This document shows, piece after piece, positions 7,243-15,888 of a DNA stretch of 25,470 bases. The notes below the pieces were generated by a model. The model ran no database searches. It had not been told where the DNA came from and saw only the letters and a list, made by a program, of their open reading frames with translations. The stretch's first letter is position 1. Each line of letters begins with the position of its first letter. The DNA comes from GCA-003244245 sp032230565 (GTDB taxonomy: Bacteria > Actinomycetota > Actinomycetes > Mycobacteriales > Pseudonocardiaceae): positions 1 through 25,470 of the forward strand of contig JAVXWL010000103.1 in the NCBI GenBank assembly GCA_032230565.1, in the 5' to 3' direction. Both the position numbers and the translations under genes were made by a program.

Positions 7243-8556
7243 TTAGGAGGTCGTGAGCGCCTGGCTAGCTCTGCGGCCGATGCCGCGGACTTCGAAGCCG
7301 ACCCGGCGCAGTACGTCGGCGTCGAGCACGTTGCGGGTGTCGATCACGATGCGGCGCTCGACGAGCTCGGCCAGCTGTCCCCAGTCCAATAGCCGGAACT
7401 CGGGCCATTCGGTGAGCACCACCAGGGCAGCGGCGCCGGAGGCGACCTTGAGCGGGTCGTCGGTTACCTGTAGGTCGTCGGTCATGCCGGGCACCGCGGC
7501 GGGCACTCCAGGGTCGTAGCCGATCAGGTCGGCGCCCTCGGCTGCCAGCAGCGCGGCCACGGTGAGGGCGGGGGAGTCGCGCAGGTCGTCGGTGCCGGCC
7601 TTGAAGGTCAGCCCGAGCAAGCCGATCCGCTGCCCGGCCAGCGACCCGCCGACGGCGTCGCGAACCTTGGCGACCATCCGGTGCTGCTGGTGGGTGTTGG
7701 TGTCCAGGCTGGCTTGCAACAGTCCGAAGTCGAAGTCCGCGGCGGCGCACACCTGGAGCAGCGCGTGAGTGTCCTTGGGTAGGCAGGATCCGCCCCAGCC
7801 CGGGCCTGGTTGCAGGAACGACTGCCCGATTCGTCGGTCGTAACCGATGCCCTCAGTGACATCGAGCACGTCGGCTCCGAACCGCTCGCACAGCTCGGCG
7901 ATGGCATTGACATAGGACAGCTTCATCGCCAGGAAGCAGTTCGCCGCGTACTTCACCATCTCCGCGCTGGCCGCGTCGGTGAGCACCGTCGGTGCGCCGA
8001 GCCGGGCATACAGCGCCGCTACCCGCTCAGCGGCGTCTTGCGCGTCACAGCCCACCACGATGCGGTCAGGGTTGAGGAAGTCATCGACCGCCGAACCTTC
8101 CCTTAGGAACTCCGGATTACTGACCACCGCCACGTCCGGACGGCCCAGCAACTGCGCGGTGCGTGCCGCGGTGCCCACCGGAACGGTCGATTTATTGACC
8201 ACAACGCAGCCCGCCGGCAGCAGTTCGTGTACTTCGGCGGCCACCGCCTCCACCGCCGACAGATCGGCCGCCCCGCCGGCGCCCATCGGAGTGGGCACGC
8301 ACAAGAACACCACCTCGGCATCAGCGACCGCGGCTGCGGCGCCCACCACGAACCGCAGCCGGCCGGCGGCCAGGCCCTGCGCCACCAGGTCGGGTAACCC
8401 TGGCTCCAGAATCGGCACCTCCCCGGCGGAGAGCCGAGCCACCTTGCGCTCGTCGACGTCGGCGCACACCACCCGATGCCCCAGCGAGGCCAGACACGCG
8501 CCGGTCGTCAGGCCCACATACCCGGAACCGATCACCGCGATGCGCCGCACGAACAT
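7243..8556 (-). CDS. ugd: UDP-glucose 6-dehydrogenase
   Basis: 437 residues, ATG 8556 with GGGGAGAG 4 nt upstream. It oxidises UDP-glucose to UDP-glucuronate with two NAD+, supplying precursors for surface polysaccharides. The NAD-binding Rossmann motif GSGYVGLTTG is at 10-19, FLCVPTP at 84-90, STVPVGT at 123-129, NPEFLREG at 147-154, and KYAANCFLAMKLSYVN at 202-217. The catalytic nucleophile is Cys258 in GWGGSCLPKD. The C-terminal domain has LGLTFKAGTDDLRDSP and a Rossmann-like segment. Length is typical. It starts 29 nt after the RecB-like nuclease gene and is probably co-transcribed, though a functional link is not obvious. GDP-mannose dehydrogenase is less likely. Confidence 0.95.
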   Translation of the reverse strand: MFVRRIAVIGSGYVGLTTGACLASLGHRVVCADVDERKVARLSAGEVPILEPGLPDLVAQGLAAGRLRFVVGAAAAVADAEVVFLCVPTPMGAGGAADLSAVEAVAAEVHELLPAGCVVVNKSTVPVGTAARTAQLLGRPDVAVVSNPEFLREGSAVDDFLNPDRIVVGCDAQDAAERVAALYARLGAPTVLTDAASAEMVKYAANCFLAMKLSYVNAIAELCERFGADVLDVTEGIGYDRRIGQSFLQPGPGWGGSCLPKDTHALLQVCAAADFDFGLLQASLDTNTHQQHRMVAKVRDAVGGSLAGQRIGLLGLTFKAGTDDLRDSPALTVAALLAAEGADLIGYDPGVPAAVPGMTDDLQVTDDPLKVASGAAALVVLTEWPEFRLLDWGQLAELVERRIVIDTRNVLDADVLRRVGFEVRGIGRRASQALTTS

Positions 8557-8585
8557 GCGCCTCTCCCCTCACGCTGTGTTGCTTG

Positions 8586-10232
8586 TCATGGTCGCACAGT
8601 AATCAAGTCACCGGCGTAGGGCACGTCGTTGACCTGTTCGGAACTCATCCACAGTCGCAGCGCCCGGGTGGCGCCCACATCATCGGCGTTGTAGGTGAGC
8701 AGCCGGGCCCGCTGGGTCACATCCGGTGGCGCGCCGCCCAGCCCGACAGCGTCGGAGTACCAACGCATCGAGTTCTCGCCACTGGCCTCCGGATCGTGCC
8801 AGGAAAACCCGGCGGCCGGAGCGATTGTCTTGAGTCCTTTGCCGTGCGCGCAGAGGAACTCAGCGCTGACCACCGCGTACAGATCAATCCATTGGCCCGA
8901 CGAGATAAATTCCTGCACCGCGGCGGCGGTCGGGATTCCCGGGGCGCCGGCGAAGCGTTCCGCCGAGGAGAACATCCAGCGGTTCTCAGCCTGCTCGTTG
9001 TAGCAGTAGGCGGCAAAGCTCAGACCGCGCTCGGCGGCGCGGGCGCGAACTTCAGTCAGCCAGCTCCAGAATGCTGCGAACGACCGGGCCTCATCGGGCG
9101 TCGGCACCGGTTCCCAGGTGGAGAAAGCGCGATAACCCCTCGGCAGCCCGACGTCGGAGCCGGACAGCAGGCAGCCCCACAAATAGGCCCCGGACTCGTC
9201 GAAGCTTTCCATGTCCACGTCAACCTCGACGTCGGCGCGCGGCACGGTGATGCGCCGGTTGCGCCGCACCAGCGTGAGGTCCCGCTGCCAGGCGCGGGCC
9301 AGCAGCACCGCGTCACGAAAAGACATCCCGGCCATCGGCACGGGAGGGTCGCCCGCCGGGTCAAGCGCGGCCAACTCGTCCACGGTGGACAATCCGGCCG
9401 CTCGTAGCGCCACCGCATCCTCTCCGCGCAGCACCAGGCTCACGTCCCGGGACGCCCGCAGTGCCGGACCGCACAGTGGCCACCACGGGCAGGACCGGCA
9501 TTCAGTGACCCGGGACGGTTGGGCCAGCGGCTCGACCTCGGTGGCGGCGGCGCGGGCGACGGCGAGCCGGTCGGCGAACCGGGCGTCGTACTCGGCCATC
9601 GCGGTCCGGCCACCTGGCCAGGTAGGGGCGTCCAAGTCGTGCCACACCACGACGTCAGCCTCCAGCCCGATTACCCCGCCGGTGGCCCGACCGCGGGTGG
9701 CCAACCCGGCCGCCTGCAGCAGCCGTACCGTATGCGCCAGCCGCAGCTGGTCCCGGGACTGGGGGCGTCCCTTGCGTTTCGGGTCGGTACTGACCAGCGT
9801 CGGTTGAGCCAACGAGCTGGTGCGAGCCCCGCAGCCCGGGTCGGTCACCTTGTGCCGTACGACGGCAACTGGAAGGTAGCCACCGTGGTGGCGCACCAGC
9901 AGTTCTACGCCGCCCCGGCGGCCGCTCTGGGGATCCGCCAGCAACAGACCGCCCCAGATGAACGGTGCGCCTCCGAGGAGCAGGGCCAGGGTGGCGCTGC
10001 ACCGCTGTTCGGCAGGTAGACCCGGTGAGACCTCCGCCCAGTCAGCGAGGTGGTGGGCGGCCAGCCGGTCGGCGACGAAACGACGATGCGCGGCGGCGTC
10101 GGCGATCCGTCTCGCGGCGGTAGCGTCCAGGGCCGCGCGGGACGTGCCGGCTACCGCTGGATCGTGCTCCAGGTGCACCCGGCGTCGGCAGCGGGTGACC
10201 ACAGCGGCGTCCAGCAGCACTGTCGAGTCCAC
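8586..10232 (-). CDS. TM0106-family RecB-like nuclease with RNase H-like domain
   Basis: 548 residues, GTG 10232. Organisation fits TM0106-type proteins: an N-terminal PD-(D/E)XK nuclease domain, a short helix-hairpin-helix-like segment around 267-290 (LRAAGLSTVDELAALD) and a C-terminal RNase H/DnaQ-like domain (DVDMESF, Asp338, Asp340, Glu342; later YNADDVGATRALR). Cys15 together with Cys245, Cys248 and Cys254 (CRSCPWWPLC) gives the iron-sulfur arrangement of AddB and Cas4 nucleases. Family members occur across actinobacteria; the substrate is unknown, with a DNA processing role inferred. It is upstream of ugd and downstream of the proX end (75-nt gap). Confidence 0.88.
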   Translation of the reverse strand: MDSTVLLDAAVVTRCRRRVHLEHDPAVAGTSRAALDATAARRIADAAAHRRFVADRLAAHHLADWAEVSPGLPAEQRCSATLALLLGGAPFIWGGLLLADPQSGRRGGVELLVRHHGGYLPVAVVRHKVTDPGCGARTSSLAQPTLVSTDPKRKGRPQSRDQLRLAHTVRLLQAAGLATRGRATGGVIGLEADVVVWHDLDAPTWPGGRTAMAEYDARFADRLAVARAAATEVEPLAQPSRVTECRSCPWWPLCGPALRASRDVSLVLRGEDAVALRAAGLSTVDELAALDPAGDPPVPMAGMSFRDAVLLARAWQRDLTLVRRNRRITVPRADVEVDVDMESFDESGAYLWGCLLSGSDVGLPRGYRAFSTWEPVPTPDEARSFAAFWSWLTEVRARAAERGLSFAAYCYNEQAENRWMFSSAERFAGAPGIPTAAAVQEFISSGQWIDLYAVVSAEFLCAHGKGLKTIAPAAGFSWHDPEASGENSMRWYSDAVGLGGAPPDVTQRARLLTYNADDVGATRALRLWMSSEQVNDVPYAGDLITVRP

Positions 10233-10307
10233 GGCATCAGACTATGTCCCGGGACCGACAGCCTGCGCGACTCCCGGCCGGTGACACGACGATCGAGGAC
10301 ACAAGGA

Positions 10308-11297
10308 TCAGGTTCCGCTGGCGATGAAGCCGTGCTGCCCGAGCCAGTCGCGGGCAACCCGGCGTGGCGACCTGCCCTCCGCGGACCGCTGCCGGTTCAG
10401 CTCGGCGATCACCTCATTGGTCAGCGCCGCGGAGATCGGGACGAACGCCTTGGCGATGTTCGGGTTGCGATCGTAGATCTGCTTGCGCATGGTGGGCGCC
10501 GCGTTGTACAGGGGGTGGTACAGCTTGTCATCGGCCAACACCGTCAGCCCCAGTTCGGGGATACGACCGTCGGTGGTGTACACCTCCCCGAACAAACACT
10601 CCTTCTGGTCGGCGGTGGCCTGGTAGATGGGTCCGGCCTGCAGCACCTTGAGCCGGCCTGCCGGTACCTCGAAGCCGTAGGTGCGTTGCAGGCCGGGGAA
10701 TCCGTCGTCGCGGTTCTGGTACTCGGGCTCGATGCAGAGATTGCCGGGTTGGCCCGATCGGATGTATGCGGCCATATCTGACAGTGTCCGCAGGCCGAGT
10801 TGCTGGGCGCGCTGCGTTTTGATGGCGAAGGCGTAGGTGTTGTTGAACGGGGTCGGCGCGAGCCAGACGATGTTGTTGCGGGCCAAGTCCTGGTGCTTGA
10901 CCGCCTCGTACTGCGCCTGGCTGTCCTGGATCGGCTTTTGACCCAGGAAGGTGACCCAGGCGGTACCGGTGTACTCCCAGTACAGGTCGATATCACCGCC
11001 GAGCAGCGCCTGGCGGGTCGCGTCGGTGCCGCCGATACTGCATTGGTCGGTGGCCGTGGCGTTGACCGACTCCAGCACAGCGATCGCTATCTGGCACAGC
11101 ACCTGCTGCTCGTCGGCCAGCTTGCCGCCCACGGCGTAGGACTGGCCCTGAAGATTGACCTGCTGGGCGAGGCTGCCGGCCTTCGCCGGCGGACCACTCC
11201 TGGTCAGCCCACCGCAGCCGGCGAGCAGCGCGGCAGCCGCCAGAACCGTTAAAGCGGCCGCCGAAACGGCCGGGACAACGGCAGCCAGGCGGCTCAC
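10308..11297 (-). CDS. proX: Osmolyte ABC transporter substrate-binding lipoprotein
   Basis: 329 residues from GTG 11297, which overlaps the proW stop (GTGA) and gives a clean lipoprotein signal peptide: MSRLAAVVPA, a hydrophobic stretch and the lipobox LLAGC (about residue 28 acylated). A TTG start at 11342 would add an Arg-rich extension and is less likely. The mature part is an OpuAC/ProX-type glycine betaine, choline or carnitine binding protein, with GGTDATRQALLGGDIDLYWE and GTAWVTFLG typical of the family. It is last in the ZVWX operon and tethers the substrate-binding function at the outer face of the membrane. Exact substrate is not determined. Confidence 0.93.
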   Translation of the reverse strand: MSRLAAVVPAVSAAALTVLAAAALLAGCGGLTRSGPPAKAGSLAQQVNLQGQSYAVGGKLADEQQVLCQIAIAVLESVNATATDQCSIGGTDATRQALLGGDIDLYWEYTGTAWVTFLGQKPIQDSQAQYEAVKHQDLARNNIVWLAPTPFNNTYAFAIKTQRAQQLGLRTLSDMAAYIRSGQPGNLCIEPEYQNRDDGFPGLQRTYGFEVPAGRLKVLQAGPIYQATADQKECLFGEVYTTDGRIPELGLTVLADDKLYHPLYNAAPTMRKQIYDRNPNIAKAFVPISAALTNEVIAELNRQRSAEGRSPRRVARDWLGQHGFIASGT

Positions 11298-12052
11298 CCG
11301 AGCCGGCCGCTGACTAGTCGTTCGGCGACGCCGGCTAGCCAATCGATAACCAGCGCCAACGCCGCCACGATTGCCGAGGTGGCCAGCACCGCTTGCCCGC
11401 GGCCGAGATAGAGCATGCTGCTGATGGGTTCGCCGAGGCCTCCCGCGCCGATGAAGGTGGCGAGGGTGGCGGTGCCGACGTTGAGCACCAGCGCCACCCG
11501 GATGCCGGCCACCATCACCGGTACCGCAAGCGGGATTTCCACCCGCAGTAGGGTCTGCTTCGCCGACATTCCCATGCCGCGGGCGGCCTCGATGAGCGCG
11601 GGATCGACCTGCAGCAGCCCTACTACCGTGTTCGTGAGCACCGGCAGGAACGACGCCAGTACCAGCGCGATGATCGCTGTCGTGGTGCCGAAGCCGAGCA
11701 GGAAGGCCAGCAGGATGATCACACCGTAGGCCGGCAGCGCCTGCATGAAGCCGCCGAACGCGAGCGTCCCGGTACGGATTCGGGCCGCCGCCGGGCGGCT
11801 CAGCGCGATCCCCAACGGTAGCGCGAAGATGATCACTACCACGGTGGACGCCACCGTGAGCCAGATGTGTTCACCGAACTTGGCCCACAGGTAGGAGGGA
11901 TCCAACGCCCGTTGCTCGACGCTGTCCAGTTGCCGATTCGCGGTGTAGACCAGCACGACAGCCAACCCGACGACCACGATCACTGGCGTGGCGACCAGGT
12001 CGCGGTTACGCCGGATCCAGCCCGGCGCACGGGCCGGTGCGGCCGCTGTCAT
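11294..12052 (-). CDS. proW: Osmolyte ABC transporter permease
   Basis: 252 residues from ATG 12052, which overlaps the proV stop (ATGA). About six membrane segments; the first lies near residues 22-39. The EAA loop that contacts the ATPase reads EAARGMGMSAKQTLLRVEIP. Family OpuCB/OpuCD-type permease of glycine betaine/choline importers. Compared with its partner at 13124 it has a longer N-terminal loop (ANRQLDSVEQRALDPSYLW) after the first helix. It overlaps both neighbours by 4 nt, which implies translational coupling. Confidence 0.93.
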   Translation of the reverse strand: MTAAAPARAPGWIRRNRDLVATPVIVVVGLAVVLVYTANRQLDSVEQRALDPSYLWAKFGEHIWLTVASTVVVIIFALPLGIALSRPAAARIRTGTLAFGGFMQALPAYGVIILLAFLLGFGTTTAIIALVLASFLPVLTNTVVGLLQVDPALIEAARGMGMSAKQTLLRVEIPLAVPVMVAGIRVALVLNVGTATLATFIGAGGLGEPISSMLYLGRGQAVLATSAIVAALALVIDWLAGVAERLVSGRLG

Positions 12053-13131
12053 CGCAGCTGCCCGTGAGGGCGAAGATCGGCCACCAGCGCGTCCCACCGC
12101 AGCGCGCCTCGGGGACGCCCGTCGTCGTCAACCACCACGACTACCGGGGCGCGCCCGTCGAGCATGACGTCGACGGCGTCATAGACAGTGCCCGACAGCG
12201 GCACCGTGACCAGCACCGGAGGTTGTTCGGATCCGGGCACATGGTGCCAGGCCGATGGGCGACCCGCGCCGTCCACCGACAGCACTGGGTCGTCCTTCGG
12301 CGCAGCGCCGGCACCGGAGATCACGATCTGCGCCAGCTCCAGCTGGCTGATCTGCAGCAGGGACAGCCGGCGGACGGCGGCGCCGCTGCCGACGAATTCG
12401 GCGACGAAGTCGTCGGCGGGATGGGCGAGCACCTCGCTGGGAGTGTCGTACTGCGCCAGCCGCCCGCGAGCAGCGAACACCGCGATCCGATCGCCCAGCT
12501 TCACGGCTTCGGACAGATCGTGGGTGACGAAACAGATCGTCTTCGCAACCTGGCGTTGCACCTCGAGGAACTCGTCCTGCAACCGTTCCCGGGTGATCGG
12601 GTCGATGGCCCCGAAAGGCTCGTCCATCAGCATTACCGGGGGATCGGCCGCCAGCCCACGGGCCACCCCGACGCGTTGCTGCTGGCCGCCGGAGAGCTGC
12701 CGCGGATAGCGGTCGCGGAAGTCGTCGGGCTCCATCCCGACGAGGTCCAGCAGTTCGTCGACACGGCTGGCGACCCGGCGCTTGTCCCAGCCCAGCATCT
12801 TGGGCACCACCGCGATGTTGTCCGCGATGGTCAGGTGCGGAAACAACCCCACCTGCTGGATCACGTATCCGATCCGTCTGCGCAGCTGGTCGGCGTTGAC
12901 GTCGGTGACGTCCTCCCCGGCGAGCAAGATGCGCCCGGTGGTCGGCTCAATGAGCCGGTTCATCATTTTCAGGATGGTCGTCTTGCCGCACCCGGACGGC
13001 CCGATGAGCGTCACGATGGCGCCCTCGGGAACCTGCAGGTTCAGCACGGCTACGGCCGGCTTCGACTGCTTCGGGTAGGTCTTGCTGACGCCTTCCAGTG
13101 CAATCATCGGGGACAGCCCGGCCTCAGACAC
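12049..13131 (-). CDS. proV: Osmolyte ABC transporter ATP-binding protein with CBS-like tail
   Basis: 360 residues, GTG 13131 overlapping the upstream permease by 8 nt; a later ATG 13107 (MIALEGVSKTYP) is also possible. Walker A GPSGCGKT 44-51, Q-loop region near VIQQVG, signature LSGGQQQR 146-153, Walker B VMLMDEP 166-172 and switch His in FVTHDLSEA. It energises import of betaine-like osmolytes. After about residue 240 a regulatory extension contains one recognisable CBS-like repeat (GTVYDAVDVMLDGRAPVVVV then DDDGRPRGALRW). In OpuA-type ATPases CBS domains sense ionic strength or c-di-AMP; that role is only inferred here. Confidence 0.95.
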   Translation of the reverse strand: MSEAGLSPMIALEGVSKTYPKQSKPAVAVLNLQVPEGAIVTLIGPSGCGKTTILKMMNRLIEPTTGRILLAGEDVTDVNADQLRRRIGYVIQQVGLFPHLTIADNIAVVPKMLGWDKRRVASRVDELLDLVGMEPDDFRDRYPRQLSGGQQQRVGVARGLAADPPVMLMDEPFGAIDPITRERLQDEFLEVQRQVAKTICFVTHDLSEAVKLGDRIAVFAARGRLAQYDTPSEVLAHPADDFVAEFVGSGAAVRRLSLLQISQLELAQIVISGAGAAPKDDPVLSVDGAGRPSAWHHVPGSEQPPVLVTVPLSGTVYDAVDVMLDGRAPVVVVVDDDGRPRGALRWDALVADLRPHGQLR

Positions 13132-13810
13132 GGATCCCCCTCGGGGTGGTCAGCCGCCGGACGACCACGAACACGATCTCGTAGCCGGCCGCTACCAGCA
13201 GGCATCCCAGCGTGCCGGTGATGACCTCGTTGAACGAGTTGATGGCGCCCAGCCGGGCCAAGCCGTCCTGCAACGGCTTGCCGAAGCCGGGTCCGTTGAT
13301 GATGGCCGCGACCACGGCGATCGAGATCACGATCAGCACCGCGACCCGGATCCCGGAAATGATCACCGGCCACGCCAGTGGTAGCTGCACCCGCAGCATC
13401 CGGCGTACCGGTCCCATCCCGACGCCGCGGGCTGCTTCCAGCACAGCGGGGTCCACCCCGGACAGTCCGGCCAAGGTATTGCGCAGCACCGGATAGACCG
13501 CGTACAGGGTCAACGCGACGATGCTCGGGGTGACGCCGAGCCCGAGCAGTGGCTGCAGCATGCCGAACAGCGCCAGCGATGGGACGGTCAGCGCGGCCGA
13601 CGCGAACAGCAGTGCGGTCTCCCGGCTGCCCACCTGCAGGCTGCGCCGCCATGACAGTGGGGTGAGCTGGTTGGTGTGCAGCACCAGCGCCAGCACCAGC
13701 GAGATCACACTGGCCAACGCCACCGAGTAGCCCACCAGCAGGAAGTGCTGTTGGGCGTAAAAGGCCAGCTCGGTGGAGTTTTCCGCCAGGTACTGCAGGT
13801 AGGACCACAT
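13124..13810 (-). CDS. proZ: Osmolyte ABC transporter permease, first gene of the operon
   Basis: 228 residues, ATG 13810; no strong ribosome binding site is visible. About six hydrophobic segments and an EAA loop reading EAARGVGMGPVRRMLRVQLP. It forms the second half of the transmembrane pore with proW. The gene order permease-ATPase-permease-binding protein is the usual OpuC-like arrangement. Start and stop codons of all four genes overlap, so they form one transcription and translation unit. The promoter should lie in 13811-13878 or further upstream with the small gene at 13879. Confidence 0.93.
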   Translation of the reverse strand: MWSYLQYLAENSTELAFYAQQHFLLVGYSVALASVISLVLALVLHTNQLTPLSWRRSLQVGSRETALLFASAALTVPSLALFGMLQPLLGLGVTPSIVALTLYAVYPVLRNTLAGLSGVDPAVLEAARGVGMGPVRRMLRVQLPLAWPVIISGIRVAVLIVISIAVVAAIINGPGFGKPLQDGLARLGAINSFNEVITGTLGCLLVAAGYEIVFVVVRRLTTPRGIRV

Positions 13811-13878
13811 GTTGTGAGGTTAACGGCGGGGTACGCGACACCCAACGACTGCGCAAAAGCGACAGCAGCTCGCTCTGG

Positions 13879-14160
13879 TCATCGCCGGGGTAGCACAGCG
13901 GCAGCGGTGCCGGGGACCTGCAGCAGCGCGTCAAGGCCGGCGAGCGCTCGACCGATGCGGTGTCGCAGCTCGCGACGGCTGATCCAGCCCTGGGCGCGGT
14001 ACCGGTGGTCCTGGGCGAGCATCACCAGTAGGGAGAGTGCCTCGGCGAGCTCCTCGCGCCGATGCATCGGCAACTGGCGGATGAACTCCAGTTGCGCGTC
14101 CACCAGCCCGTCCAGGAAAGCGGCCTCCTGCGCCGCAACCTGCCGCCGCCCTGCCCCCAT
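13879..14160 (-). CDS. Small helical conserved hypothetical protein
   Basis: 93 residues from ATG 14160, chosen because GAGG lies 8 nt upstream; a GTG at 14166 is too close to it. The protein looks all-helical, with AAFLDGLVDAQLEFIRQLP, REELAEALSLLVMLAQDHR and RRELRHRIGRALAGLDALLQ. It has no cysteines and no catalytic motif. It is 68 nt upstream of proZ on the same strand and could be in the same transcript, perhaps as a small regulator, but no evidence for this exists in the sequence. Function is unknown. Confidence 0.65.
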   Translation of the reverse strand: MGAGRRQVAAQEAAFLDGLVDAQLEFIRQLPMHRREELAEALSLLVMLAQDHRYRAQGWISRRELRHRIGRALAGLDALLQVPGTAAAVLPRR

Positions 14161-14226
14161 ATGCACCGCCTCGGTTAGTCCGGTTGCCTACCAATCGCCC
14201 GCTCGCCCATCACCGTTACCCACCAA

Positions 14227-14294
14227 CCCGCATTCAGCGGGCTCAGCCGGGTAAAAACCGCTCCGATAACCCCGCTGAGCCCGCTGAATGCGGG
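14227..14294 (-). terminator. Long perfect hairpin after the DIT1/PvcA operon
   Basis: A perfect 20-bp inverted repeat (14227-14246 with 14275-14294) encloses a 28-nt loop whose ends can pair further (CCGGGT with ACCCCG, one mismatch). On the minus strand it begins 25 nt after the stop of the isocyanide-synthase-like gene. There is no U-tract, which is common for actinobacterial terminators. The length and perfection are unusual, so a small mobile palindrome (REP/MITE-like) is an alternative. Confidence 0.6.
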
Positions 14295-14319
14295 ATACCG
14301 GCGGGTTGAGTGCGACGGA

Positions 14320-15888
14320 TCAGCGGTGACGGAGGCGGGCGGTGGCGAGCAGGGTGGGGTCTACTCGGTGGCGGCCTTGGGTGTACTGGGTTCGGGCGAA
14401 GGGGACCATGAGCAGTGGCTGGTCATCGCCGATGAGCTCGCAGTAAACGGGAAGGAAGTTGCGATGGTCCAGACTCACCAAGAACTCGGCGCACAGCAAC
14501 CCCCGGCCGTCCAGGCATCCGGTGCCGTGCCACGGCAAAAGGGTGGAACCACCGAGGTAGGAAAAACCGCTGCAGCCTGGCCGAGAGGCCACGGTGGCGA
14601 GCCGGACATGCGGAGGAAAGCGCCGGGCGACTTCGACGGCGGCATCGGCCAGCGAGGCCGCAAGGAAGTTCACGGTGTCCTGCCACGCGCAGCCAAGCAC
14701 CTCGCGCCGAGCCGAGGCGACCTCCGGCGACAGCTCCGGCGAACAAAAGAAGTCGGGCCAGGCGAGCACCTCACAGGCCCACCGACGCGGTTCAACCCCG
14801 GCCCGGGCGGGCACCGGTACCGAGTAGACCAGCGAGGATAGGATGTCGCGGAACGAAGGGACGTTGGCCAACAGCACGCCCGGTAGTTTCTCAACGAGTC
14901 GCTGGTCGATCCCCGTGGTGCTGTCCGGCGGACGCGGGTTGCCCGCCAGCACGGTGATCAGTTCGCGGAACCTGCGGCGGTACTGCTCGCGACGAGCCCA
15001 GCCGCGCGCACCCAGCAGTTGGGCGACGAAGCAGGATTGGTCGCAGAACCGCACGGCATCGTCGAGCCCAATCAGCTGGGCATAGCGTCGCAGCTGCCGC
15101 CGGTATCGCCGCATCTCCGACCAGCCGCGCGGGCGCGAGTACCCACCGTCGTTGAGTACCACCACCCGCAGGCCGGGCGGATATACCGCCGCGACGGCGT
15201 CGTGTAGCTCCTTGAGGCGTAACAGCGCACCCAGTTCGGCCAGGTCGGGCCAGGGACCGGCAGCTTTGAGTCCGTTGTCGTGCTGCTTGAACGGGAAACC
15301 GATGGTCAAGACTGTGATCGGCTGCCGGGCTTGGACGAACGGAAGCATCTGTGCTATCGCGGTGTCCAGCGGAAAACACGAGCGTGAACCCTTGAGAAAC
15401 CGTGACCGAGTCAAAATTCGGTGCAGCGCCGCCACCACGTCGCGCGGGGCCGTCGGCGGCCAGCTGCCTGAATGGGAGCCAGCTAGTCCACCTGGCGAGC
15501 CAGTGGCGTACCCGATCGCGTTTTCTGCGAGACGGGCCGACGCGGCGGCCGAACCGGCCCGCAAGGTGCTCAGCAGGGTCGCGAGCTCGTTGACGTCCAG
15601 CCGAACGGGCCACTGGTCCGCCCAGCTGGACGTGCGCAGCAAATGCAGTGGGAGCGCGCGCAGCGACCGCGCATGCGAGATCGTGAGTGCTGGGGCATCG
15701 CTGAGTGCCAGGGCGGTGGGTGTTGGACCGTTGGTGCGCGCCAGGTCACCAGAGTGACACAGTCGGTTACTCGCGATTCGGGACGGGGCCAGCGCTCCCG
15801 CCACCGATGGGGGGCCCGGCGACACAGGAATCGACAGTAGACGCCCTGGTAGATCAACACACCTTTTCAGCGCCGGACGGTCCGCCAT
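14320..15888 (-). CDS. Divergent DIT1/PvcA family protein (isocyanide synthase-like)
   Basis: 522 residues from ATG 15888, which overlaps the upstream kinase gene by 22 nt; the frame is open to 16152 but that part shadows the kinase. A GTG at residue 22 is another possible start. The DIT1/PvcA signature is clear: TIGFPFKQHDNGLK (195-208), PWPDLAELGALLRL (212-225), YPPGLRVVVLNDGGY (236-250) and, near the end, LPWHGTGCLDGRG (451-463), which matches the family phrase TPWHxxxxxxDG. PvcA/IsnA enzymes turn the amino group of tyrosine or tryptophan into an isonitrile using ribulose 5-phosphate; DIT1 makes a dityrosine precursor. Differences from canonical members (NDGGY for SDGxVF, a long N-terminus of about 150 residues) suggest another substrate. 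No PvcB/IsnB oxygenase is adjacent. Confidence 0.82.
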   Translation of the reverse strand: MADRPALKRCVDLPGRLLSIPVSPGPPSVAGALAPSRIASNRLCHSGDLARTNGPTPTALALSDAPALTISHARSLRALPLHLLRTSSWADQWPVRLDVNELATLLSTLRAGSAAASARLAENAIGYATGSPGGLAGSHSGSWPPTAPRDVVAALHRILTRSRFLKGSRSCFPLDTAIAQMLPFVQARQPITVLTIGFPFKQHDNGLKAAGPWPDLAELGALLRLKELHDAVAAVYPPGLRVVVLNDGGYSRPRGWSEMRRYRRQLRRYAQLIGLDDAVRFCDQSCFVAQLLGARGWARREQYRRRFRELITVLAGNPRPPDSTTGIDQRLVEKLPGVLLANVPSFRDILSSLVYSVPVPARAGVEPRRWACEVLAWPDFFCSPELSPEVASARREVLGCAWQDTVNFLAASLADAAVEVARRFPPHVRLATVASRPGCSGFSYLGGSTLLPWHGTGCLDGRGLLCAEFLVSLDHRNFLPVYCELIGDDQPLLMVPFARTQYTQGRHRVDPTLLATARLRHR

